The notes under the pieces: generated by a model | Seen by the model: only the letters and a program-made list of their open reading frames with translations | Databases searched by the model: none | What the model was told of the DNA's origin: nothing | Made by a program: the position numbers and the translations under genes | Part shown: one piece after another, positions 54,314 through 64,000 of the stretch | Layout: each line of letters opens with the position of its first letter | How positions within the stretch are numbered: position 1 is the stretch's first letter | NCBI GenBank assembly: GCA_910591455.2 | Contig: OU342820.1 | Coordinates: 1,960,441-2,024,440 of the forward strand | Origin: Pholis gunnellus | Lineage: Eukaryota > Chordata > Actinopteri > Perciformes > Pholidae | Direction of reading: 5' to 3' | Length of the DNA stretch: 64,000 nucleotides

Positions 54314-56524
54314 TTACTGGCGATATCTGAGCAGTTTGTTTCGGAGCCCATGGATCCATGCTGAGCATTGGTCCGGTTTAATGTTCATAACGACCCTCTG
54401 AAGGAACTCACAGGTGAACTTCATACTCCGAGGGTACTCCAGGTTAAGGCAGTAGATTGCGGCCATTAACATGGCAAAGCCTGTGGGGCTGTCTCCGAGT
54501 TTGTGTAGGATGATCTTCTCCTCAGCTACCACAGCCACATTAAAGACTTCCAAAGGAAATGCATCTTGCAGAGTGCCTTCGTATCCAATCATCAGTCCAA
54601 CCTGCATTCCCTTCATGACCACATCAAGGGTTTCTCCATGAGCCTGAAGATGTATAAAGACATTCAAATCTTAACAGACATCTCCAAATTTAACATAATA
54701 TAAAACATAATAATTTAAAACATAACTGCCACTCTAATTTTTCCAATAATTTGAAGACTGAACCTAACAATTTGATTTTATTCTCAATTCCTTTTTGGTG
54801 TGTTTTAAAGTAGGGTCTGCACACGAGTGAGAGGACTAAAGGTTGTGGCATGGTGTTGTCATACCACAAGACGAATCCTCACCCACCAATGCTCATCATA
54901 CTTATAACATCGCCAGCTCTGCTGCAGTACAGCTACCATTACCAGCTCAACCAATAGTAATACAGACAGGGAGAGCGCTGAAGGGTATGGTAATAACTAA
55001 TGAACATGAAAAATGTTACCATTGTCACATTACAAAAATTTAGTGTAGTAAAGGTGTAAATAGTTTCTTACATCACACATCCGGATTATGTCGCTGGAAT
55101 CCTCTGCAAGATAGCATGGAAGACCAAGCAGGGCGGCTGTTCTTCTGTTTTGGTTTGTGTCCTACAAGAACAGACAAGAGTAGATGAATGTGATACCAAA
55201 GCTATAATCCTAATTTTAGTACACAATAACAAGAAACTGTTTTTCAACACAGTAGATACCTCCTTTTGCAGACACTGAAGAACACCGCTCAGACGCAATC
55301 TCCTGCTTGATGCAACACCTGCTTTGTACAGCTCTAGAAGACTTGGCACCAAGGCATCTAGTCCAACCAGGAATGACTCCAGCAGGTCTTTAGTGACAAT
55401 CCTACTGAACTCGGCACTTAGCTGAAACAGACAGATGACAAAATGCAGAGAAATATGTATGAGTGAGGGAAAATAAGAGCAGCATTGAAATGTAGGAGAA
55501 GAAAATCCCAAATATGATTTCAAGAGAGTACAAACTTTCTGATTACATCAATGTTCAAGAAACAAACAAGATTTCTATGCTATACTCAGTTGGCAAAACA
55601 TTACCTGTCTTTCACTAAACAATGCAGGCCATCTGTCCCTGACTGCAGAGATGAGTGGCTCATCGCCAATGATTTCTCTTCTTCGTTGTGAGAATGTTGC
55701 AATCATCAGTTCATCCAGGAGCTGTGAATCTGGTTCTTTCTTCTGCACTTCTAGAAGCATGGTCTCGCGATCCTTCTCTGATTTACCGGCAGTTTGTCCC
55801 TCAGGTGGCTCTGGTAAGAAATGGATCTCTCCCTTTTTTGACCTTTTGAATGGTTTGCCGTTCCCCCTCCTCTTTTTCTTTTATTTACAAGAACTTCTGG
55901 GACTCCAGCTGCCATCATCTGCTGACGATAATTGCCCATCTTGAATCTCATGCTGAACACCCAGCAATACCATCCGTTACCAGACCCTGGCTCCCTGAGA
56001 CAAGGATGCTTTGCAACCAGAGCTTTGGCTACACTTTCATAATGGTCTTTACTTGGATAGGCAGTGATTTTGGATACGATATCAGCTAGCCTGTCCAGTA
56101 TTTTACTCTTCACACCCTTTGAGAGGATCATCACAGTTCCATCCTTGGCATAGGCATCATTTGCTACCCTCAGCTGAAACTCAACATCATGGGAGAAATC
56201 TGGAATAACAAAGGGATCCGGCCATTCTGTTGAATCAGCACTACTCGGGGAACCAACGCTTACAGTATCCAATGTAGAGTCAGAAACTGGTCCAGAAAAC
56301 GTGAACAAAACTTTCAGTGTGGCTCGTTCTGTTGGTAGGTCCTTGACGTCTGTCAAATTACAGAGTTCATTCCCAAAGTCTGGATCTTCAAACTGTAAAA
56401 TGAAGCTCCCTTTGAGGCCCAGAGCATTGCGTAGTACCATACATAGCTCATCAACTGACAGGGGAATATTCTGTAGGGTGACGCGCCTTATTTCCTGGGG
56501 TGAGACAATAACTCGAAGAAGCAT
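54314..56524 (-). pseudogene. SAMD3-like gene within the CACTA-like element, one frameshift
   Basis: Resembles the large fish family annotated 'sterile alpha motif domain-containing protein 3-like'; its function is not established. Exon A, 56524-55606, starts MLLRVIVSPQEIRRVTLQNI. It has a PB1-like opening (VDELCMVLRNALGLKGSFIL, FEDPDFGNELCNLTDVKDLP), then a region with YPSKDHYESVAKALVAKHPC and GNGWYCWVFSMRFKMGNYR, and ends DEPLISAVRDRWPALFSERQ. A one-base change in the G run near 55865 shifts the frame once. Exon B is 55421-55260 (LSAEFSRIVTKDLLESFLVG), exon C 55162-55072 (RTAALLGLPCYLAEDSSDII), exon D 54642-54314 (AHGETLDVVMKGMQVGLMIG, ending NKLLRYRQ). All have GT/AG borders, and the B and C boundaries are phase 0. 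No SAM domain is present in this part. Apart from the one shift it is well kept. Confidence 0.75.
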
Positions 56525-56784
56525 TGTTGAGAAGGAACCAACAGCTGAAACACAGAAAACAAACAAGAAAACACTTGAAAAAAATTGTTGTAAGTGATCT
56601 AAAAGAAGTTAAAAAGTAAAAAATGAAACAGCAGAGGTAGATGCATGAAATTGTACAGTAAAAGAGGAGCATGTTCTGCAATTAAATGTATGTGATTGCA
56701 TTGGTCAAGCAGTCATCCTGTTAAGCGGTCCAAGATTAAGGGTGGTTAAATGTATGGCGCAACCCTCCAAAATCAAACATTACC

Positions 56785-57694
56785 TTAATGTAACATGAAT
56801 GTCCTTGGGGTGATGAGCAGCTTTCCTTCAACAGGGTATGCAGCAAGGGGGATGTAGTCATTCAGATTGTCAGGATCAACAACCACAGTTACTGCAGGGT
56901 CTCTTTTGGCGAGCTGGTAACACCTGAGATGCTCCACAAAGGCTGCTGTGAATAGTTCCATAATGAATGATATGCCACCATCCACTACACAGATCTCCAG
57001 TATTCTTCCAAAATCTGGCATTCCACTTGTCTGTGGAAAGCACCATTCCTTTAGAATATTTAGTCCCATTCAAGTAAGTAATGGAGGTGAGTGAAACAGA
57101 GTCCAGGCCTGTAAACTTATTCCATATAGGCTCTCTGATAGCAGCATCTAAGATGCCTACGGACACAACTGATACTCGCCCAGTCTCAATGTTTGGCTTG
57201 AAAATAGTTGGCATTTCCAAATAATATGCCAACATCAGTTGATGTCTTTTGGCCAGAGTGTGCAGAATATTTTTGAAATTGCAAGCATCACGAGCTACCT
57301 TTTTAAAGAAAGAATGTTTGGCCTTGAATCTTATTGTCCAATACTCAATTACTGGACCATATTTCTTAATTGGCACAGGATAATGTTCAAGGTAATGATG
57401 TTTTGGGTGTAATTTAGTACCAGGAAATACTTCTTAAAGCAACTGTCTGTGGTCAGAGATTTTGGCTTGCAGGTAGCACAAGGTCTCTGTCGTGAATGAG
57501 GGGCTGAATAACAGCTCCATAATGTCTTTCAATTCAAGGACCACAGACCAAGTTTTTTCACTCTCTGGAATACGGTGGCCAATTAAAAGTGGTAGAAATC
57601 TCAGAAGGGACCAGTTCTCATGTCCATTACCACCAATCGTTCTTTTTTCTTGAAAAGTTTGTTTGTATTGTCTGAGGTCTGTTAGTTTTGTCAT
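56785..57694 (-). pseudogene. CACTA-type transposase-like C-terminal region
   Basis: The minus-strand frame opens after a possible acceptor near 57675. It reads HENWSLLRFLPLLIGHRIPE, WSVVLELKDIMELLFSPSFT, then a TAA (57434-57436), then in the same frame HPKHHYLEHYP and YGPVIEYWTIRFKAKHSFFK. The LLP..L....P......LLDLKDI...(P)KHH..EHYP....GP....W..RFE.KHSFFK pattern is what I know from fish mobile-element proteins and loosely resembles the DUF4218-like tail of TNP2/CACTA transposases. A further one-base shift near 57045 leads to TSGMPDFGRILEICVVDGG and a terminal YPVEGKLLITPRTFMLH at 56785. The catalytic N-terminal half is absent. Confidence 0.6.
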
Positions 57695-57879
57695 ACAATT
57701 TAAAGGGAAATGATGCTATTCTATCATTAAGGTAATTCAATGTGAAATACTTTTAAGTTTAACGTTCAATAACTTGAACAGTAGAGTTAAAAATGTAAAA
57801 TGTGTCAGAGCTCTTTGAGTTAAAGAGAAGAAGTAAGTGGACATAACTAAACAGGGCTGTGCTGTTTTACAGTGTACTA

Positions 57880-58430
57880 CCTCTGTAGCCATGGCTGAGG
57901 CTGATGGCCGATTTAGCTTTATCCAAAAGATCAAGTTAACAAATATGAGGCTCGAGGCTCATATGATCGGAGGCATACTAATAAGGAATAATAAGGAATT
58001 CCAGCCCCTCACATGTAGGTCGTTGTTTTGTTATTATATTTATGGCCAGTTTTACTTTGATTTGACTTTGAGACAGGAACAAGACTTCTAGTTCTAATTG
58101 TAGCTTTGTAGTTTGTAGCAGATCTAATAATTCATAATTATTGAATATCAAAATAATTAAACATTTTTAATAACTGAATTATGATTTATGAACCCATGAA
58201 TAAGTCTAAAAAGACAAACAAGAGTTACGGCATTCACTTTCAGCTATAAGACACAATTAGTTTAAGCAACAAAACATAACAAAAGATTTTTTAAAGAAAT
58301 GTAGGACGCCACCCAATTCTGGAAAGACAGGGAAAACTTCAAAATGTGATATTAATCAATTATTAAGTCTCAATCTCAAGGGTTGCTACGTGGTGTCCAA
58401 TGATTAATTATTTCATATCCATACAAATCA
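57880..58430. other. Right flank of the CACTA-like element
   Basis: 57877-57960 continues the target repeat (see 51583-51660). Beyond it is AT-rich sequence with no recognised frame. Confidence 0.4.
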
Positions 58431-58439
58431 AATTATCAA

Positions 58440-59500
58440 GTTCTTTTTAAAACCATTTGAACCCTAGGCCTTTTTTTAGGCTTCTTCTCGAAAATTGTAA
58501 CCCATACAAAAGAGACTACAATTCTGTAACTACAAGGTCTATTTTAAAAATGTTGATGCTTGAATAACACTCGGGATTGTGAGATTTGATGAGATGAGTG
58601 AATATTGTGTATATGTTACTGGTTAATAGTAGCTGAAGACTGAACACAGCAAACAGGGGAAATTCCCAGGTTCGTCTGAAGAAAAAGCACTGTAATTTAT
58701 TAAATGAGGCCCTGGCTAGCCTACAAACATTCCCAATTCATAGCACAAAGGGTGCAGGTGCCTCACAAAAAGATCTGGTGTAAATAAAGTGAAGCAAACT
58801 CCAGTTATAGGTGTTTATCTAAAAAAAAACATGCCAAATTCTCATTTTCGAACCAGAATTTGCCTCTATTCCATTGTACTTTTGTATACTATATAACTAT
58901 ATATTTCACTATATTTCACTTTGTTTATCACTCATATTGTACAATCTATCATAACAGAGCTGTTTGGCATCATTTTGTCATCATTTTGACCTCTCATATC
59001 TCTCCTTGATGCATTTTCCTCATTCCTCGTTTGTCTGGAGCCCTTGCTCAGCCTCTGCCGGGTGGATCTTGTCCACTCGTTACAACCGGGTGCTTATTTG
59101 GAACACACTCGTGTGTTCCATTAAGTGATTGACAGAATTTTCAGCCAATAAAACTCAAAAACTGTGCCGCGGTCAGCCCCCCAAGCCCCAAGCCCTCTGT
59201 ATGATTCGCCGCCAGCATTCTGACCACCATTTTGGCTCAGATGAACGGAGAAACGCCATTTTAAGTTCCAGACGTACTCACTTAGCAGACGAACACAATA
59301 CTAATAAGGAATAATTGTGTATTTCACCGTTTTCGTCCAGAAAACCGACTCACGGTATGATACAGTTCTAATATTTTGCAGTGTGGGAGTTGTGCTTTCT
59401 GTGGCTTGTTGGCTGTAACTCCTGAACGCTTTGACGGAGAGTAATTTGGACGCTACCGTTGAAATCTGTGTGAAATGCTAATGTTGTTAGCTGTGTGATA
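58440..59500 (+). repeat. Dispersed repeat, partner of 1-330 (direct) and 4700-5270 (inverted)
   Basis: 58440-58560 matches 5150-5270 in reverse complement, 58963-58980 matches near 4752, and 59140-59480 matches 1-330 in direct orientation. The whole may be one old element of about 1 kb. No protein-coding frame was seen. Confidence 0.5.
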
Positions 59501-59509
59501 TGCTAAGGG

Positions 59510-61770
59510 AGAAGCAATGGCCCCGGTTTACAAAGCATTCTCTGACTGGCTGTGGCGTAAAATGCATGATATTGTGGCGGATCTTCTTAGTTAGTTAGTA
59601 GAATAGTTCAGTGTGGCTTTGTGGCACAAAGGCAGTAAAACTGCCTGTGCCAAAGCACACTGACTGTAATCCTGCAGGCTTAATAATAATAACTAGAAAA
59701 TGCATTTCCTGCTGAAAATGCGTTGGATTGCTGAAAGCTGAATTGAACTGCAAAAACATTGCTGAAAATAGATCTCCAATTCAAAAATAATTGCAAAAAG
59801 CTTAATAATTCAAAAAGTTTAAAGATTACAGATATGAAAAGTCACCATCACCCCTCTCCTGAAAGAGCTGAACATTTTAATATTTGAACGGTTTCTGTGG
59901 TTTATTAAATGATGTTTATGGGACTAACTACACAACAGAAACTACATGAATAAACAATAAAATGAACAAAATTAATGGAATGAATAAATGATATGATGAC
60001 TAATTGACTGAATAACGACGAACCATGTATGAAATCAAAAAAAGGGACCGGTCTATTCAGTGACAGATATGATTAAGAAAAAGTTGATCAATTCAATTTG
60101 TTTCAAAAGATTGATGCAACTTCATGAAATTCCAATTTAAGAGAGATCCTATACTTTAACATTATTAATACTCAATTAGTGAATAATGATCCAATAATAT
60201 AGACCCTACTGTCTATATTTAACCTTCTCTTGCTGAATCAATTCCAGTTAATTTATAAAGTCTATTTAATTCTTTCTTTTTTTATAGCTGCAGAATGGTA
60301 ACCAAACTGTTTGATATATACCACTGAATAAAACTGGTCAGTTGAATTAGAATTAATTAAACAATTACACAACAGATGACAACCTTGTTACCATGACACT
60401 GGAGGTATACAAACATTACCACAGACATGCCTATGTTAATATCTGTACCTATATGCATAACAAATGAATGGATAAGATTAAACTCAACATTTTCAGCACA
60501 AATCAGTGTCCTGGGGGAGAGGCAATTTTTATATATATAAAAATAACCTGCAGGATTGCAGGCCAGGTGTAAGGCCCGTGAGTCATGAGGCCCGGCGGTT
60601 CTGTGTATACACAAAACAAGATATTATGGTGATGATGTAAACACACACTGCCTGCCTCTCATCGACCAGAGACCATGTTTGGTGTCAAATCTCTTTTGTC
60701 ACAAATCAACCTGGATTCAACGAGCACTGCTGTTCCTTTTAGCACATTGAAATGAAAAATGCTGCAATTTTGGACAGCCAGCGGTCACTGACCACCAGAT
60801 AAAAAAGAACAAAGTGAGGAATGTTTTATTGTGAAAGGAAGCACAGGAAAGAAAGTGGCATGTTTTATTGTGAAAGGAAGCACAGGAAAGAAAGTGTCAT
60901 GTTTTTGTGTTAAATAAATCATGCAAAGTCTTAAACAGCAGCTCCAAATGAAAAGGCTGTAGCTTCTGAATCACACTGTCTATAACTATCGATGAGTTCT
61001 GGCCAGAAGGGCAATCTTTCAATGACTCTTTGGTGTCAGAAACACTGAGGCCTCTTCATGGCGGTGTGGTGTGGTGGTGTGTGCAAAGCCGACAGTAACT
61101 TGGAGCTAATTAAAAATAATGAGCTGCGTGGGTTTTCCCTCTACCAGCTACTGATATCATGAACTTCATCGTAGTTTAACACAAGTTTATCCGTCCAATT
61201 TCAGTTCACCACTGAGATCCATCAGCCTCCAAACAAACACTGAGCGTTCTTTTGAATTTGTACCTCCCATTTTACATCATCCTCAAGACTCTTCTATAGA
61301 TTCATACTTTTACTGCCCTGACCTTTTTGAAATATACAATCGTTTGATACATAAAATACATCTGTGTGCAGTGTGACTCTCACATTTCAGTGCCCCTGTT
61401 TATTTTGTACAGAACTTACACTACATAATTGAGTTCATCGTTGATTAGTGTCTTATAATGGACAGAGAGAGACGGTATAAAGGTATTCTCACACCAGTGC
61501 GTGACAAATAAAAAAACACAAATGCAAAAAACTCACCTTGCACTATTTTGCTTTAAAACTATTCATACCGGCAGGGATGTGAATTTGTGACATTTGAAAC
61601 ACTAGTTCAATAAAAGGTTTGAATAGATTGGTGCAGGCAGAGGACCAGCTAGCATGATCCTATTGATCAGAGCAGTGTCTGGCCGTCTGCTGATTCCTTT
61701 TAGTAAAAAGCTCTGAGTGAATTTGAGATGTTATGCAGAGAATATGTCTGGAGCTTTTATTGTGAAAGGT
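59510..61770. other. Non-coding stretch
   Basis: A 39 bp tandem duplication at 60826-60901 with the core TTTTATTGTGAAAGGAAGCA; a similar TTTTATTGTGAAAGGTAAG word recurs at 61756 beside the hairpin. No exon was recognised. Confidence 0.4.
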
Positions 61771-61779
61771 AAGAACTGA

Positions 61780-61871
61780 AGGAGTGGATCTGGTATGTGC
61801 TGCCTTTGCTGAAAAGATTGAAAGGACTGTCAATATTTTCAACAAAGGCAGCACATACCAGATCCACTCCT
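61780..61871. repeat. 36 bp hairpin beside the Harbinger insertion
   Basis: Arms 61780-61815 and 61836-61871 are reverse complements with one mismatch in 36, around a 20 nt loop. Part of the arm is GGATCTGGTATGTGCTGCCT. The right arm ends one base from the Harbinger element's left terminus. Confidence 0.9.
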
Positions 61872-62084
61872 GGGCCCTATTCCTCGTACGTGGCTAAGTG
61901 AGTTAGCCGGATAATTTTCAGGATGAGATTACGTAAGTGAGGCTTTTCGGTTCCTCGAAGCAAGTTTGGAAAAATCACCATAGCAACACATCCATAAGCC
62001 TGAACCTGCTCCAGAGCAGGCTTGAGCTAGATCCGCTGGATAAGCTGCCACTCCCCCGGAAACAAGTGTCAGCTCCCTTCCTCA

Positions 62085-62460
62085 GAGATCCATCGATGAG
62101 GAAGCGATATTAGTCAGATTAGCGTTTTATAGGGAGACAGTTCTTCGAGATCGCCAAGATCCGTTATCACATCATGATGACTTCCTGTGCGAGCGCTATC
62201 GATTCTGCCAACAAGGAATCATTTATTTAAAGACCTTCTCGAGCCGTACATTGAACACCACACGCCATCTACTGTCTCACAGACTGTATCACAGCCTCGC
62301 GCTGTTTTGCGAGTGTTTCATGTTTGTACAGTGTCGGTGATGCGGAGAACATCGGGAAAGCCGCTGCATGCCGTGTTGTTCATAAAGTTTATTTGGCGCT
62401 TAAGAAACTTATGGATGTGTTCATTACATCACCATGGCACATGTTGTATTGACTCACCAT
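62085..62460 (+). pseudogene. HARBI1-like transposase, N-terminal remnant
   Basis: Successive frames spell pieces of the N-terminal region of a Harbinger transposase: EEAILVRLAFYRETVLRDRQ and DDFLCERYRFCQQGIIYLK, then after a frame change KDLLEPYIEHHTPSTVSQTV, then after another SVGDAENIGKAAACRVVHKV followed by YLALKKLMDVFIT. The DDE catalytic core that should follow is missing. At least two frameshifts break it. Confidence 0.75.
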
Positions 62461-62740
62461 TCTGAATAATGTTTGTGTGCTTAGTGTGTACTTGCTCCCG
62501 TGTCCTCTTGATGGCTGGTTGAACTACATGATGGTTGAAAGCACTCATAATGATATGACAGTATTATTAGTACACCATAGATATCATTATCGTAGAACAT
62601 GATTAAGGTGGACTCATGATACGAATAGAGAGAATTACACACAATTTATTTTCACCGCTTATTATGAATAATACACACACACTGATCCGCCCATACACAG
62701 ATTCACACACGCATATTCAAACTCCTATTCTATATGGTAA

Positions 62741-62787
62741 TCTACACATACATGTATATACACATATATATATATATATATATATAG
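62741..62787. repeat. CA/TA microsatellite in the Harbinger element
   Basis: An ACACATA and TATATA run between the two coding remnants. Confidence 0.85.
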
Positions 62788-63032
62788 TACATGATACATA
62801 AGCGCATACAGTACATATATCCTCATAAGTATCTATTAATTCGTATCAATTAGATCCTCTTTGGGCTTGTTTTTATCTACTTATTCTGAAAGAGTTGATA
62901 TCATTATTTTCGCTATAAGATCTCATTGGATGATACATTTCATTAAGCCTACTTAAAGAAATATCATCTGATTGATTGGGGTGATGAGGCACTTAAAATT
63001 AACCTAAACATTTTCCTAACACTTGCACATTT

Positions 63033-63182
63033 AACGACGTCTGTGATATTTTGCCATGCTTCTCGTCTAGCCCTCGCAGCGTTAGATTTCGTCATGATTA
63101 TGGTCTTGAATTCCTCATATGCGTTCATGATCATCTCCTGCTCGTCAGCGGAGTAAAAAGAGGCTCTTTCTTTGAGTTTATT
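63033..63182 (-). pseudogene. Myb/SANT-like DNA-binding protein remnant of Harbinger
   Basis: The minus strand reads KLKERASFYSADEQEMIMNA, YEEFKTIIMTKSNAARARRE and AWQNITDVV. This is the first part of the Myb/SANT-like domain of the accessory protein that Harbinger transposases need for nuclear import and end binding. The frame opens opposite to the transposase, as is usual. The rest of the protein is lost. Confidence 0.7.
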
Positions 63183-63422
63183 TGCCGTTGTACTGTTAGA
63201 AAATCATGGTTTCGGTGATCGACGCTTCCCCCTTTTGAAGTAGGACGGACACGCGCAATGATACTGTTGTCTGACATCTGGTTCAAATTAACGAGACTGT
63301 TTGAGCGCGGATCAGCCTTTGAGGAACCGAGATAGCCTGATGTCAATCATCGAGTTAATTTAAGCTGGATAATAGAACATTTGATCGACTTAGTTGAACC
63401 ACGTACGAGGAATAGGGCCCTG

Positions 63423-64000
63423 GTCACATCCAGCATTCGTAGCTATACCTACGAAAAAGAATGCACATTCGTTTGTAGATATCCCACAAAATCATTTTCT
63501 ATGTTATCCACGTATTCGAGGTGGATGGGTCCAACAACTAGCGCTCTTTCAGCCAGGAGACTGCAGTTCGTTCCCCATGTGATACAAGAAGTCAACGCTG
63601 ATTTGTATGTCACATAACTTGCGTAATATAGTTCCAGCACAAAAATCGTTTCCTGACTAAGTAGTTTTGTTGCTTGAACCTAAATAAGTATTTCATGATC
63701 TTTTCCTAAACCTAACCAAATAGTTCTGTGCCTAAACCCAACTGAGTAGTTTTCTGTGAATATGGAAGTTTATTTTGAAAAGACTATATGTATGGAATGA
63801 GTAATTAACCTGTGTGGCTGGAAAACGCACAACATTTTTTTCATAAAATATCATACATTTGTCGTCTTGGTTTAAACTACAGAGCCTCTGTGTTGTTGTA
63901 CATGTACATTTTTAATACGTCTGCTCTGCACAACGTTATTGGTTGATGACTTTATTCGTGATGTGATAGCTTGACCTCCTTCCAAAAAAAAATTGACAGT
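63423..64000. other. Right flank, unassigned
   Basis: No gene recognised. The stretch 63655-63765 with repeated CCTAAACC, CAACTGAGTAGTTTT and CCTAACCAAATAGTT words resembles a fish dispersed repeat with the phrase 'cctaaacctaacca'. Confidence 0.35.

Larger units (their letters stand above)
53063..57874 (-). mobile_element. CACTA (EnSpm)-like transposon, 4.8 kb, carrying two gene remnants
   Basis: Termini CACTGTAAGACA (53063) and TGTTTTACAGTG (57874) are inverted repeats with one mismatch, flanked by TA on both sides (53061-53062 and 57875-57876), a short target duplication. The first 300 bp hold many short AACTTG/CAAGTT/AGTTGA/GAGTTAA words, and similar ones lie within 170 bp of the right end, as in the subterminal repeats of CACTA elements. 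Both gene remnants are on the minus strand, transposase-like first and SAMD3-like second. Only the transposase C-terminal part is present, so the copy is non-autonomous. The CACTA assignment rests on termini and the protein's general pattern; it was not searched. Confidence 0.65.
61873..63419 (+). mobile_element. PIF/Harbinger transposon, 1547 bp, complete ends
   Basis: 21 bp perfect terminal inverted repeats begin GGCCCTATTCCTCGTACG (61873-61893 and 63399-63419). CTG stands on both sides (61870-61872 and 63420-63422), fitting the 3 bp target duplication of this superfamily. Inside are a decayed transposase on the plus strand and a Myb-like frame on the minus strand, the two genes a Harbinger element normally carries. 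It is internally deleted and coding-defective. Confidence 0.9.

Overview
The window looks like nuclear DNA of a teleost fish. It is AT-rich, dense in microsatellites, and holds introns with GT/AG borders. Its repeats form a typical fish mix: hAT, Tc1/mariner, PIF/Harbinger and CACTA (EnSpm) DNA elements, L2 and I/Jockey-type LINEs, and a tRNA-derived SINE. There are no operons or other prokaryotic features. No complete ordinary host gene was recognised. Nearly all coding signal comes from mobile elements or from genes derived from them, so most long open frames are chance or decayed.

Layout. 1-8.5 kb: dispersed repeats and non-autonomous elements, including a long-inverted-repeat element at 7253-7540, a purine-rich minisatellite and an AT-rich tandem repeat. 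8.5-12.6 kb: a decayed multi-exon DUF4806-type gene on the minus strand, cut at its 5' side by a hAT end (12571-13263) and carrying an intronic SINE. 13.3-18.4 kb: a fish repeat, a broken LINE with endonuclease and reverse transcriptase, a hAT inserted in that LINE, and a second element joined to the hAT. 19.3-23.6 kb: a four-exon minus-strand gene for a tyrosine-recombinase (Crypton-like) protein, whose exons join in frame; it is the best candidate for an intact gene. 25.6-26.4 kb: a second copy of the hAT end. 26.9-28.5 kb: a decayed IS630/Tc1/mariner-type transposon with inverted repeats. 28.8-31.2 kb: unrecognised exons, one set ending in half a PHD finger. 31.5-32.1 kb: a tandem array of about 175 bp units. 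36.7-38.0 kb: a 1340 bp hAT-type element with an 8 bp target duplication. 39.3-41.1 kb: a SINE, then an L2 LINE interrupted by a 585 bp hAT element (8 bp duplication), which is itself invaded by another element. 41.6-42.6 kb: an unassigned element of about 1 kb. 43-44 kb: a candidate exon and an SGNH-hydrolase remnant. 46.1-47.0 kb: a 43 bp minisatellite with higher-order structure. 47.4-49.8 kb: fragments of at least two more hAT elements. 53.06-57.87 kb: a 4.8 kb CACTA-like element carrying a transposase C-terminal part and a SAMD3-like spliced gene. 61.87-63.42 kb: a 1547 bp Harbinger element with transposase and Myb-like remnants on opposite strands.

The most informative parts are the CACTA-like element with its SAMD3-like passenger gene and a paralogous unfilled target site at 51.6 kb, and the Crypton-like gene, whose stop codon sits in the loop of a perfect 19 bp hairpin. 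All family names come from reading the sequence by eye and were not checked by a search.
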